Below, one piece after another: positions 27,054-35,435 of a stretch of 64,000 bases of DNA. The DNA comes from CAVQEG01 sp963711465. Lineage in GTDB: Bacteria; Bacteroidota; Ignavibacteria; OLB7. The stretch lies in the NCBI GenBank assembly GCA_963711465.1, contig CAVQEG010000002.1, positions 1 through 64,000 on the forward strand, in the 5' to 3' direction. Within the stretch, counting starts at the first letter, position 1; every line of letters begins with the position of its first letter. The position numbers and the translations under genes are program-made. The notes below the pieces were generated by a model. It saw only the letters and a list, made by a program, of their open reading frames with translations, had not been told where the DNA came from and made no database searches.

Positions 27054-27770
27054 ATGAACTGCATGCATGCACGTGACCGCCGCAGAGCGTCCCGCGGCGC
27101 GCGCACGACCCTCATCATGGTGCTTCTGCTCTCGGCCGCGCCGCTGCTGCAGGCACAGTCCAACCCGGTGAAGCTCGTCAAGGGAGTTATCACCGACGCA
27201 AAGGACGGAACGCCGGTCGACGGCGGGATGATCACCGTCTACCGCAACGGTTCGACCGACGTGGCCAACACGTCGCGGATCTCGCACGAGGGTGGCTATC
27301 AGGTGATCCTCGGCCCGGCGACCGACTACCGTTTCGTGGTGGACTCACCGCACTACCACAACAGGACGTTCATGGTCACGACGCCCCCGGGCGGGAACTA
27401 CGAGGAGACGATTCAGGACTTCACGCTGGACGCGATCACGATCGGACGGGTGGTCTACCAGGGTCGCCTTTTCGACGTCGGCTCGACGGACCTGCTGAGC
27501 GATCCCGCGTTCGTCAGAGCATTGGACACACTGAGCCGGAAGGCGTCGATCATCTTCACGGTGTGGACCGCGGCCGACGACACGAGGGACCTCGACGCGG
27601 CGGACGCCAAGGCGATGGCGCGCGAGCGGGCACGCGCCATCAAGGAGGCAATCAAGGAGCAGAACATCAGTCTCGTGCGGATTCGCTGGGCGCTGTCGGA
27701 CACGGCGGTCTCCGCTCAGGAGGCAAACGCGAAGCTGACCATCACCGCAATCAACGACGAGGAGGAGTGA
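27054..27770 (+). CDS. secreted protein with carboxypeptidase-regulatory-like domain
   Basis: A 238-residue exported protein with signal peptide (LIMVLLLSAAPLLQAQ). Residues of about 40-120 form a carboxypeptidase-regulatory-like beta-sandwich (VKGVITDAKDGTPVDGGMIT, then GYQVILGPATDYRFVV). The C-terminal part has a long Ala/Arg/Lys-rich helix and a strand, faintly like the OmpA fold but without its peptidoglycan-binding residues. Function unknown. The start is uncertain: in-frame ATGs occur at 27018, 27048, 27054 and 27063, none with a clear ribosome-binding site. Confidence 0.72.
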   Translation: MNCMHARDRRRASRGARTTLIMVLLLSAAPLLQAQSNPVKLVKGVITDAKDGTPVDGGMITVYRNGSTDVANTSRISHEGGYQVILGPATDYRFVVDSPHYHNRTFMVTTPPGGNYEETIQDFTLDAITIGRVVYQGRLFDVGSTDLLSDPAFVRALDTLSRKASIIFTVWTAADDTRDLDAADAKAMARERARAIKEAIKEQNISLVRIRWALSDTAVSAQEANAKLTITAINDEEE

Positions 27771-27893
27771 TGCCGGCGCCGGCGCGGCGGACTCCTGCGG
27801 GCGTGACAGTCGGTGAGCAGCGCGGAGCGGATCGCGTCGGTTTCGTATTTTGGTCTCTTTGCCATTTACTCTGTCGATCCCAACCGACACCCA

Positions 27894-28772
27894 ATGATCA
27901 TCAGCATGACCGGCTTCGGCCGGAGTGAGATCACCCGAGGCAGCCTGACGGTGAGCGTCGAGCTGCGCAGCGTCAACAATAGATTTCTGGAGATCTCGGC
28001 ACGCATGCCGCGCGATCTGTCCGCGCGGGAGAACGACATCCGGGAGATCCTGCGCAAGCATCTGACGCGCGGTAAGATTCACATGAACATCAACGTCGAG
28101 CGCACCGCCACCGAGGCGGTGGAGATCGACGTCGATGCCGAGCTCGTCAAGGGCTACAAGGAGGCGCTCGAGCAGATTCGCAAGGCCGCGAAGATTCGCG
28201 AGACGGTCGGGCTCTCCCATCTCCTCGCGTTCTCCGGCGACATCGTGCAGCGCAAGGCCGTTGCTCCGGAGGAGGACGACTGGGAGGTGATCGCCGAGGC
28301 GGTCGACAACGCCGCGAAGGAGCTCGCGCAGATGCGGCTCAACGAAGGCACGGAGCTCGCTCGCGACATCCTCGCCCGCGTGCGGTCCATCGATGAGATG
28401 GTTGAGCGGGTCGAAGGGCTGTCGAAGGATCGGATTCCGAAAGAGCGCACGCGCCTGCGCGAGCGCATCGCACAGCTGTTCGAGAACGACGAGATCGACG
28501 AGCAGCGACTGGAGTTCGAGATCGTGATCCTCGCCGACAAGCTCGACGTCACCGAAGAATGCGTCCGCTACCGCAGCCACTCCAAGTTCTTCGTCGAAGC
28601 CGTCAAGGGTCCCGATCCGGCGGGTCGCAAACTCGGGTTCCTGATGCAGGAGATGAACCGGGAGATCACGACGATCGGATCGAAGGGCAACGACGCGGAG
28701 ATCAGCCACATCGTCGTCGGCGCAAAGGAGGAACTGGAGAAGATTCGCGAGCAGATCCAGAACGTCGAATAG
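27894..28772 (+). CDS. yicC: YicC family endoribonuclease-like protein
   Basis: A 292-residue protein of normal family length. The N-terminal MTGFGR motif and LRSVNNRFLEISARMP, and the C-terminal FLMQEMNREITTIGSKGND/ISHIVVGAKEELEKIREQIQNVE, are diagnostic of YicC/YloC. The E. coli member is an endoribonuclease that affects small RNA turnover. The ATG at 27894 matches the family start. It is followed by gmk and rpoZ, a common arrangement. Confidence 0.96.
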   Translation: MIISMTGFGRSEITRGSLTVSVELRSVNNRFLEISARMPRDLSARENDIREILRKHLTRGKIHMNINVERTATEAVEIDVDAELVKGYKEALEQIRKAAKIRETVGLSHLLAFSGDIVQRKAVAPEEDDWEVIAEAVDNAAKELAQMRLNEGTELARDILARVRSIDEMVERVEGLSKDRIPKERTRLRERIAQLFENDEIDEQRLEFEIVILADKLDVTEECVRYRSHSKFFVEAVKGPDPAGRKLGFLMQEMNREITTIGSKGNDAEISHIVVGAKEELEKIREQIQNVE

Positions 28773-28846
28773 CGCCGCAGCGGACAGGCGTGAGCAACCG
28801 ACAGTCCGGCGCCAACGGGGAGGAAACGATCGGCCACAAGGACGAG

Positions 28847-29437
28847 ATGGCATTCAGGGAAACCTCGCAGCGGTTGCTGGTGCTCTCGGCGCCGTCGGGT
28901 GCCGGCAAGACCACGATCGCGCGGCGGCTTCTGGAGCGTCATCCGGAGTGGAGGTTTTCCGTCTCGGCAACCACGCGCCCGCGGCGCGTAGGCGAGGTCG
29001 AAGGCCGCGACTACTACTTCCTGTCGGTCGACGAATTCCACCGTCGCATCGAACACGATGATCTGGTGGAGTGGGAATCGCTCTTCGGCAATTTCTACGG
29101 CACGCTTCGCAGTGAGATCACGCGGTTGCTCGACGCGCAGCACGCGGTGCGCATCGTCTTCGACGTCGACGTCAAGGGCGCGCTGGCGATCCGCCGGGCG
29201 TTCCCTCACGAGGCCTTCCTCGTATTCATCGCCCCTCCCTCGTTTGACGAACTCGAGCGACGGCTCCGGGCGCGGAGAACCGACAGCGACGAGACGATTC
29301 GCACTCGGATCGAACGCGCGGTGATGGAAATGCAGATGCGGACTGAATTCGACGCCGTCGTGATCAACGATACCGTCGAGCGGGCCGTCGAGGAGATCGA
29401 AGCGATGCTTGCCGAGGGGCGGGAACAGAAATTCTGA
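28847..29437 (+). CDS. gmk: guanylate kinase
   Basis: A 196-residue enzyme phosphorylating GMP to GDP. The P-loop SAPSGAGKTT is near residue 15, followed by VSATTRPRRVGEVEGRDYYFL and the GMP-binding/lid regions (FGNFYGT, FDVDVKGAL, then RARRTDSDETI). Length is typical. AAGG lies about 5 bases before the ATG at 28847; an in-frame GTG at 28790 would add 19 residues not seen in the family. It sits between yicC and rpoZ on the same strand. Confidence 0.96.
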   Translation: MAFRETSQRLLVLSAPSGAGKTTIARRLLERHPEWRFSVSATTRPRRVGEVEGRDYYFLSVDEFHRRIEHDDLVEWESLFGNFYGTLRSEITRLLDAQHAVRIVFDVDVKGALAIRRAFPHEAFLVFIAPPSFDELERRLRARRTDSDETIRTRIERAVMEMQMRTEFDAVVINDTVERAVEEIEAMLAEGREQKF

Positions 29438-29476
29438 ACAACGTATCCGACCCACTACCGATAACGGAGTCCACAC

Positions 29477-29767
29477 ATGCCGATCAGACCAGTCGATTTG
29501 AAGCAGGCGACCGGGGAGGCGAGCAGTCTCTACGAGGCGATCGTGATCATGTCCCGCCGCGCCCGACAGATCAACGACGAGCTGAAGGACAACCTTTCGC
29601 GCCGCCTCGAGACCGTCGCCAGCGTTTCGGACGAGGAAGGCGATATGACGAATTTCGATCAGCTGGAAATCAGCCGCGAGTTCGACCGCTTCCCCAAGCC
29701 CACGTTCCTCGCCCTGGATGAAATGCTCGACGGGGAAATCGAGTTCCGCTACAAGGATCTCACCTGA
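29477..29767 (+). CDS. rpoZ: DNA-directed RNA polymerase omega subunit
   Basis: A 96-residue protein with the omega motif YEAIVIMSRRARQINDELK near residues 19-38. GGAG lies 7 bases upstream of the ATG. Omega assists assembly of the beta' subunit. The position after gmk is conserved in many bacteria. A strong intrinsic terminator follows 20 bases after the stop and ends the yicC-gmk-rpoZ unit. Confidence 0.9.
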   Translation: MPIRPVDLKQATGEASSLYEAIVIMSRRARQINDELKDNLSRRLETVASVSDEEGDMTNFDQLEISREFDRFPKPTFLALDEMLDGEIEFRYKDLT

Positions 29768-29786
29768 GCCCCGACGCGTGAATCTG

Positions 29787-29823
29787 AAGGCGCATCGCGA
29801 CACGCTTCGCGATGCGCCTTTTT
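29787..29823 (+). terminator. intrinsic terminator of the yicC-gmk-rpoZ unit
   Basis: A perfect 13-base-pair stem (AAGGCGCATCGCG/CGCGATGCGCCTT) closes an 8-base loop and runs into five T residues. It is the clearest rho-independent terminator in the window. Confidence 0.93.
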
Positions 29824-29981
29824 CCGTTGTGGCCACCCGATCATCCCAATCGCCTCCACCCGCCCCTGCCGGTCATTGGCTTGTTCCTTGCGTGCTCGGA
29901 GCGACCATCGAACCGATCATGACACGTGAGAGAGGAATCATTGCTGAACCAATCGGGCCGCGTGACGGCGAGGAATACTGG

Positions 29982-30075
29982 GTGACGGGATAGTTTTTAC
30001 GAGAGGACCGATGCGGAGCGCGCTTGAGGAAGCGCCCTGAGTCACGGGCACGATCGTGAGGACATCGACGAGACG
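29982..30075 (+). pseudogene. N-terminal remnant of a stress-protein (YflT/GSP17M-like) gene
   Basis: Read across frames, this stretch encodes VTG, then FYERTDAERA, then LEEA and LSHGHDREDIDE, which resemble the N-terminal module of general-stress proteins related to YflT/GSP17M (sequence of the type 'DRxxAERAxxxLxxxGYxxDDI'). In the downstream frame it is interrupted by a TGA after DAERA and by another before FYERT, and at least two frame changes are needed. The intact C-terminal module follows directly at 30076. I interpret this as a decayed gene. Confidence 0.5.
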
Positions 30076-30348
30076 ATGTCCCAGGCGACGCGCCACAGGG
30101 ACTACGCCGCCGGCGACGTGACGCAGCGGGGCGACAGGCTGCTCGAGCGGACCGGTGCCGGTGGCGGCATCGGAGCCATCGTCGGCCCGCTCGTCGGTTC
30201 CGGTATCTCCGAGGACCGTGCCGATGAATACGGGTCCGCCGTGCGAGGCGGTAACGTCGTCCTCGGCGCGCATGCCCGCGATGAGGCGGAGGCACGAGAC
30301 ATCGAGCAGGACTGGCGACGCGTGCACGGCGAGAACGTGCATCACTGA
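30076..30348 (+). CDS. small protein: C-terminal module of a stress-protein family, probably a gene fragment
   Basis: A 90-residue reading frame with a glycine-zipper-like stretch (GAGGGIGAIVGPLVGSGI) followed by SEDRADEYGSAVRGGNVVLGAHARD and EQDWRRVHGENV. These match the C-terminal half of general-stress proteins of the YflT/GSP17M type. The N-terminal half is present upstream only as frameshifted remnants, so this is probably the surviving part of a pseudogene. The ATG at 30076 could still yield a stable peptide. No Shine-Dalgarno is evident. Confidence 0.5.
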   Translation: MSQATRHRDYAAGDVTQRGDRLLERTGAGGGIGAIVGPLVGSGISEDRADEYGSAVRGGNVVLGAHARDEAEARDIEQDWRRVHGENVHH

Positions 30349-30477
30349 ACGCAGTTGCCGTACTGAACGGCCGATCGCCGCCACGCCCGCCGGCCGGCGC
30401 CGGGAGGGACCGGGCGGCGAATCGATTCACACCGACTTCGTATCATGGGCGCCTGTACCCACTCCCGCCCGATCCCG

Positions 30478-31251
30478 ATGACCCGTCACCGACGACTTTC
30501 CACCTGCGTTCCCCGATCCGTTCCGGCACTCCTGGTGGCCGCAGCGCTCATTGGCGTGTCGGGATGTGGTGGAACGACGACGGTCGCCTTCAATCACCTG
30601 CCGGGAAACGTGATGGCGCATCCGTTCGGGAGGGCGGAGATCATTTCCTCCGCGGCCAGTCCCGAGGTCGCCACGGCGCTGCGGGCGCTCGGCATCCCTG
30701 CGCACGTCGTCCCGTTCGACAGTGTCGACGACATCGGTGCGCGACCCGATCCGTTCGTGGTGGTCGCCGAGCACGCGCTCGACGACCAGCGGCTGCTTGG
30801 TTCGCTGCCGATCGTGCTCGAGTCGGTGCGCCGTGGCGGAACGGTGCTGATGCTGGTGCAGAGTCCCGAATCGCTCCATCTGCTGCGTGCACGGTATGGG
30901 AACATTGCCGAACCGAAGGTTGTGGATCATTCATTGCAGCTGGTGCGGCCGCGACGCGAGATCCCACCGATGGCGGCGATGGATCGACCGAACGAGGTGA
31001 GGAACTCGGATCTCGACTCGCTCGCACTGGGTGCGCGGCAGGTCGTCGTCCTCAGCGGCGACGCGCGCGCGGTGATCGCTGCATCACTGCTGTCTCCGGA
31101 TTCCTCGGCGGTGCTGACCTGGCAGCCGTTCGGGCACGGCCAGCTGTGGTACCTCGCGGCGCCGGTGAGCGCCCGAGCCGCCAGCGGATACGGCGCGGAG
31201 CAGCGACTGCTGGCCAACCTCATGAGTTATGCGACCGGACCGACACCCTAG
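30478..31251 (+). CDS. putative lipoprotein
   Basis: A 257-residue protein with lipobox LIGVSGCGG (Cys at about residue 30). No family is recognised. Alternating strands and helices (VVVAEHALDD, GGTVLMLVQSPES, VVVLSGDARAVIAASLL) recall a Rossmann-like or GATase-like fold, but there are no catalytic residues I can name. The start at 30478 gives a normal signal; an ATG at 30445 is also in frame. Likely exported and membrane-anchored. Confidence 0.7.
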   Translation: MTRHRRLSTCVPRSVPALLVAAALIGVSGCGGTTTVAFNHLPGNVMAHPFGRAEIISSAASPEVATALRALGIPAHVVPFDSVDDIGARPDPFVVVAEHALDDQRLLGSLPIVLESVRRGGTVLMLVQSPESLHLLRARYGNIAEPKVVDHSLQLVRPRREIPPMAAMDRPNEVRNSDLDSLALGARQVVVLSGDARAVIAASLLSPDSSAVLTWQPFGHGQLWYLAAPVSARAASGYGAEQRLLANLMSYATGPTP

Positions 31252-31285
31252 AGACTCGACGACGACCCTCTCCACGGCTCGGTAT

Positions 31286-31293
31286 TATCTTTG
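31286..31293 (+). promoter_or_regulatory. -7 promoter box TATCTTTG
   Basis: Exact TAnnTTTG match 28 bases before the SDR start codon, in the gap after the lipoprotein gene. The matching -33 TTG is not evident. Confidence 0.4.
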
Positions 31294-31320
31294 CCTGTTT
31301 GGCTGCACAGGAGCAACACC

Positions 31321-32112
31321 ATGGATCTGGAACTTCAGGACAAGACGGCAATCGTTGCCGCGGCATCACACGGACTGGGAAAGGCGACGGCGCTGCGACT
31401 CGCTCGTGAAGGCGCCAACGTCGTCATCTGCGCCCGCGGTCAGGAAGCGCTCATGCGCACCGCCGAGGAGATCGCCGGGGCCACCGGCCGACGCGTCGAA
31501 TGGGTTCAGGCCGATCTCACCAAGGCCGACGACATCGAGATGCTGGTCGATGCAACGATCACGGCGTTCGGCAGTCTGGACGTGCTGGTGACCAACTGCG
31601 GCGGACCGAAGCGCGGTTCGCTGCTGACCCTCGATGACCGCGACTGGCGTGAGGCCTACGACATGGTGCTGATGAGCGCGGTCCGACTGATCTACGCGGC
31701 GGTCCCCCACATGCGCGACATGCGGCACGGGCGCATCGTCAACCTGGTCTCGATCACCGTCAAGCAGCCGGTCGACCATCTGATGCTCTCGACCGCCTTC
31801 CGCAGCGCCGTGGTCGGCATGGCCAAGACGCTCGCCACGGAGCTGGCGCCGTTCGGCATCACGGTCAACAACATTGCGCCCGGCTACTCGCTGACCAACC
31901 GCATCTACGACCTGGCGACCGAGGAAGCGAAGGATCTCGGCATCTCCCACGAGGAGGTGATGGCCAGCTACCACGACAAGATTCCCCTCGGACGGATGGC
32001 GCGGCCCGAAGAGATCGCCGACGTCGTCGCCTTCGTCGCCTCAGCCCGCGCCTCCTACCTCACCGGCGCCACGATTCCCGTCGATGGCGGACTCTACGAA
32101 GGCCTGATGTAA
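31321..32112 (+). CDS. SDR-family protein lacking the catalytic Tyr and Lys
   Basis: A 263-residue short-chain dehydrogenase/reductase fold. The cofactor motif is AAASHGLGKATALRLA (Gly-rich loop), with TNCGG for the structural NNAG and a C-terminal SYLTGATIPVDGG. Ser144 is present, but the expected YxxxK 13 residues later is STAFR (Ser157, Arg161), so the classical catalytic pair is missing. A subgroup of SDRs with similar substitutions is known; their activity is unclear. AGGAG lies 8 bases before the ATG. It may be catalytically altered, a binding protein, or act on an unusual substrate. Confidence 0.88.
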   Translation: MDLELQDKTAIVAAASHGLGKATALRLAREGANVVICARGQEALMRTAEEIAGATGRRVEWVQADLTKADDIEMLVDATITAFGSLDVLVTNCGGPKRGSLLTLDDRDWREAYDMVLMSAVRLIYAAVPHMRDMRHGRIVNLVSITVKQPVDHLMLSTAFRSAVVGMAKTLATELAPFGITVNNIAPGYSLTNRIYDLATEEAKDLGISHEEVMASYHDKIPLGRMARPEEIADVVAFVASARASYLTGATIPVDGGLYEGLM

Positions 32113-32127
32113 CGCGCTCCCGCCCAC

Positions 32128-33348
32128 ATGGTTCCCCAGCTCCGAACCTTCTTCAACGATTCCTTCAGCGAAGCCAGCTACCGGCAGTTCCTCGAGCGAC
32201 TCGATGATCGCTGCAGAACGCGCATTGAGTTCCGCGTCTGCGAGACGCCGTGCTTCGTGCCATTCGCCGTGCAGCGCGAATGCGAGCAGGCGGCGATCGA
32301 CCTGACGCTGGCGGCCCACCGACCCGAGTACCTCGCGCTGTCGGATCGCACGCTCCGACCGGAATACACCGTTGCCAACCAGGACGCCCACTCCACGTTC
32401 CTGACGATCGACTTCGCGATGACCCTCGACGATGCCGGCCGCATCGTTCCGAAACTCATCGAGATGCAGGGCTTCCCGTCCCTGATGGGATTCCAGCTCG
32501 CCTACGCGGAACTCTCGCAGGAACATTACCGGCTGCCGCCGGAGCTTGCCTGCATCAACGGGGGGCTCTCGCGCAGCGAGTACGTCGACATCCTCCGCCA
32601 GGCAATCGTCGGTGAGGAGGATCCCCGGGAAGTCGCGCTGATCGACCTGGATCCATGGAACCAGAAGACCCATCCGGATTTCCACATGATCCGCGAGCTC
32701 CTCGGCATCGCCGTCGTGGACATTCGAGACGTCCGGCGCGTCGGACGCACCCTGCGGTACCATCGCGACGGTCGGCCGGTTCCCATCCGTCGCATCTTCA
32801 ACCGCGCGATCGTCGATGAGATCGAGCGACGCAACGTCGCGATGCCGTTCAACTGGAACGACGACCTCGACGTCACCTGGGCGGGCCATCCGAACTGGTA
32901 CTTCCGGATCAGCAAGTTCACCCTCCCCTTCCTCGATCACCCGAGCGTTCCGCAGACTACGTTCCTCGATCGTCTCGACGCGATACCCGACGACCTCGAT
33001 CGATTCGTGCTCAAGCCGCTCTACTCCTTCGCCGGAAGCGGCGTGATCATCGCTCCGAGCCGATCCGACATCGAGGCCATCCCGCGCGATCGGCGCGCCG
33101 ACTACGTCCTGCAGGAGCGCGTCCAGTACGGCGATGTAATCGCCACCCCCGAGGGCGGCACGCGCGCCGAACTGCGCCTCATGGTCGTATGGCTGGCGAC
33201 CGAGGCACGACCGCGCGTCGTGATGGGTCTCACACGAATGGGGCGGGGAGCGATGATGGGCGTGGATTTCAATCGGGACGTGCGGTGGATCGGTGCCGCG
33301 TGCAACTTCTACGAACCTGAGCCACGATCTCCCGGCGACGATGAGTGA
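32128..33348 (+). CDS. ATP-grasp-like conserved protein
   Basis: A 406-residue protein conserved in outline among Bacteroidota-related genomes but without an established function. The segment DRFVLKPLYSFAGSGVIIAPS looks like the ATP-grasp lysine/glycine-rich nucleotide-binding loop, and a later YVLQERVQYGDVI would supply the hinge. ATP-grasp enzymes form carboxylate-amine or thiol bonds. The gene begins 15 bases after the SDR and its stop overlaps the start of the Rieske gene by a few bases, so it may belong to that transcription unit. The specific reaction is unknown. Confidence 0.65.
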   Translation: MVPQLRTFFNDSFSEASYRQFLERLDDRCRTRIEFRVCETPCFVPFAVQRECEQAAIDLTLAAHRPEYLALSDRTLRPEYTVANQDAHSTFLTIDFAMTLDDAGRIVPKLIEMQGFPSLMGFQLAYAELSQEHYRLPPELACINGGLSRSEYVDILRQAIVGEEDPREVALIDLDPWNQKTHPDFHMIRELLGIAVVDIRDVRRVGRTLRYHRDGRPVPIRRIFNRAIVDEIERRNVAMPFNWNDDLDVTWAGHPNWYFRISKFTLPFLDHPSVPQTTFLDRLDAIPDDLDRFVLKPLYSFAGSGVIIAPSRSDIEAIPRDRRADYVLQERVQYGDVIATPEGGTRAELRLMVVWLATEARPRVVMGLTRMGRGAMMGVDFNRDVRWIGAACNFYEPEPRSPGDDE

Positions 33349-33815
33349 ATCGAAACCACGTGCGGGTGAATCCCGACCGATCGGCGATCGGTCCCGACGC
33401 GACACGTTGAAGTGGATGCTCGGCGCCTCCGCAGCGGCAGTTGCCGCTCCGATCGTCTACGTCGCCGGACGATTCCTCGCGCCGCCACCCGGACCGCCCG
33501 TAACACTCGAGGCCGGCGCCCGGGCCTCGCTCGTCGCGCCACGCGTCGTTCGCGTCGGCGCCATGGACACGATCCTCATGCCGCAGCCCGACGGATCGGT
33601 GCTCGCGCTCTGGCTGCAGTGTACCCACGCGGCGTGCAACGTCGACTGGAAGCCGTCGCATCGCCGATTCGTCTGTCCGTGTCACGGCGGCGTCTTTTCC
33701 GCGGACGGATCGGTGCTCGAGGGACCCCCAGAACGAGCCGCTGCACCGCCTGCGCAGCGACGTGCGCGACGGCGTCGTCTACGTGTCGAATCAGCTCCTT
33801 CCCCGACGCGCATGA
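33341..33815 (+). CDS. Rieske [2Fe-2S] protein, frameshifted in this sequence
   Basis: The Rieske iron-sulfur subunit of a cytochrome bc/b6f-type complex. An N-terminal arginine-rich/hydrophobic stretch (SRRDTLKWMLGASAAAVAAP) is a Tat-type signal anchor. Box 1 is CTHAAC (Cys94, His96, Cys99) and box 2 is CPCHGG (Cys112, Cys114, His115). After SVLEGP the frame is lost at the C5 run 33725-33729. Removing one C restores QNEPLHRLRSD and DGVVYVSN, the usual Rieske ending, with a TGA at 33813-33815 overlapping the cytochrome b start (ATGA). As written, the sequence would instead fuse the truncated Rieske domain to cytochrome b through a low-complexity Arg/Ala linker. Length after correction is about 157 residues. 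Confidence 0.85.
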
Positions 33816-35233
33816 TGTCTGAGGACCGAACGCTTCGCATTCCGCTGCACGGCCGCACCATCTGGTACCACTTCGGGTTCCTCACGGTCTTCCTCTTCCT
33901 CGTGATGGCCGCCTCCGGCGCCCTGATGTCGGTCTACTACACCCCCGATGCGACCGCGGCCCTGGACGACGGAGCGCCGACCGGCGTGATCCTCGATCGC
34001 GACAGCGGACGCATCACCACCGTGCGGCTGGCGAATCCGATGCAGGCCGATTCGATTGCAGCGAGCATTGGCGTGTGGCCGATCCTTCGCGATACGAATT
34101 CCGGCAGACCAGTGCGCGCCAACGCCGCCTGGCTGAGCGTCCGGCACATCACCGACGACGTGGAGTTCGGTTCGCTCGTCCACTCGATTCACGTCATCGC
34201 GGCAAATCTCCTCGTCGCGACGCTGCTGATTCACCTGTTCAGCGCACTGTTCATGCTCTCCTGGCGCGGATCGAGCCGACGCGCCTGGTACCTCGGTGTC
34301 GCGCTCGCGCTCCTCACCTTCGCCTCGGCTTTCAGCGGCTACGTGCTGCCATTCGACCGCCACGGATACTTCTCCGCCGGCATTGCGCTCGGATACCTCG
34401 ACAACTACCTGCCCGTGATCGGACCGATGATCGCCGGCGCACTTCGCGGCGGTGCGGTCGTCAATCCCTCTACGCTTCGGCGGATGTTCTCCCTGCACAC
34501 GATCGTCCTTCCGCTGCTGACCGCTTCGACGATCATCTGGCATGTCGTGCGCGTGCGCACGACCGGCTTCTCCCCCGCGTCCGAAGCCGCTCCGCGCCGC
34601 TCGAGTCGATCGATGTGGATCGCATTCGCGACCGGCGCCATGGCCGTCTGTGCGCTGACGATACTCACGCCTGCACCGGTGGGCGTCGAGGCGACGAGCG
34701 TCGCGATGACCGCCGCGGCGGCGCTGCTGGCGCTTTCGGTGCCGCTGCTGCCGGCCGGCTGCGTCGCGGCGGCGCACGCACTGTCGGAAATGGTCGCTCC
34801 GGCACGGTTGAAGGCGCGCACGGCTCCACGCGGCGCGACGGCTCCGTATTCCTCCCACTTCATCATTCGTGATCTGCTCTGCTGGCTGCTGCTCGGTGCA
34901 TCGATCGTGACGGCTGCCCTGCTGTCGCTCGACACGGCAATTCCGACGTCCGGGCTGACGCGGCTTCCGGTCGACCTGTCGATTGCGACGCCGACGCCAC
35001 CGTTGATTCGCCCGCCCTGGTACTACCTGTTCGGCTATCGATTGCTGGCGGCACTCCCCGGGTACCTCGCGATGGCCGCCCTCGTCGGCGGCGTCGTACT
35101 GCTGCTTGCCCTTCCGTCGATCGATGGACGCCCCGGCGCAGAACATCGCGGTCGCGTCGCCCGCGCCGCCGGTGTGGCGCTGCTGGCTGGCTATCTGATC
35201 CTGACCGCGTGGGGACTCTACTTCACGGCGTGA
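33812..35233 (+). CDS. cytochrome b of a Rieske/cytochrome b complex
   Basis: A 473-residue membrane protein with about 8-9 transmembrane helices. Haem ligands are His127/His141 (13 residues between) and His229/His244 (14 between); the extra residue in the second pair is typical of cytochrome b6. The C-terminal half contains PPWYYLFGYRLL, equivalent to the PEWY quinol-site motif of subunit IV, so b6 and subunit-IV parts are in one chain. It oxidises quinol and passes electrons to the Rieske protein. The ATG at 33812 overlaps the corrected Rieske stop, indicating coupling. No cytochrome c1/f gene is seen next to it. Confidence 0.9.
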   Translation: MMSEDRTLRIPLHGRTIWYHFGFLTVFLFLVMAASGALMSVYYTPDATAALDDGAPTGVILDRDSGRITTVRLANPMQADSIAASIGVWPILRDTNSGRPVRANAAWLSVRHITDDVEFGSLVHSIHVIAANLLVATLLIHLFSALFMLSWRGSSRRAWYLGVALALLTFASAFSGYVLPFDRHGYFSAGIALGYLDNYLPVIGPMIAGALRGGAVVNPSTLRRMFSLHTIVLPLLTASTIIWHVVRVRTTGFSPASEAAPRRSSRSMWIAFATGAMAVCALTILTPAPVGVEATSVAMTAAAALLALSVPLLPAGCVAAAHALSEMVAPARLKARTAPRGATAPYSSHFIIRDLLCWLLLGASIVTAALLSLDTAIPTSGLTRLPVDLSIATPTPPLIRPPWYYLFGYRLLAALPGYLAMAALVGGVVLLLALPSIDGRPGAEHRGRVARAAGVALLAGYLILTAWGLYFTA

Positions 35234-35435
35234 ACGTTCGCCAGACGCGCCCGGACGATGCACGTGGAATTCACGCCCGGGCCTTCGATCCCCGGTCGGG
35301 GCCCTGCGGGTCGACTGCCTGACTGAACGCGACGTCGGCTTGTTCAAGGCGCTCCGCTCCGGCGGCCTCGACACCCTCCGGTGACCGGCGTTCGACAATC
35401 CGTGCTCGACTCCGACATCAACGCACCAACGACCG

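Noticed and set aside
33293..35233. Natural Rieske-cytochrome b fusion protein
   Set aside because: The linker is low-complexity Arg/Ala/Pro, while the alternative frame encodes a standard Rieske ending with a stop overlapping the cytochrome b start.
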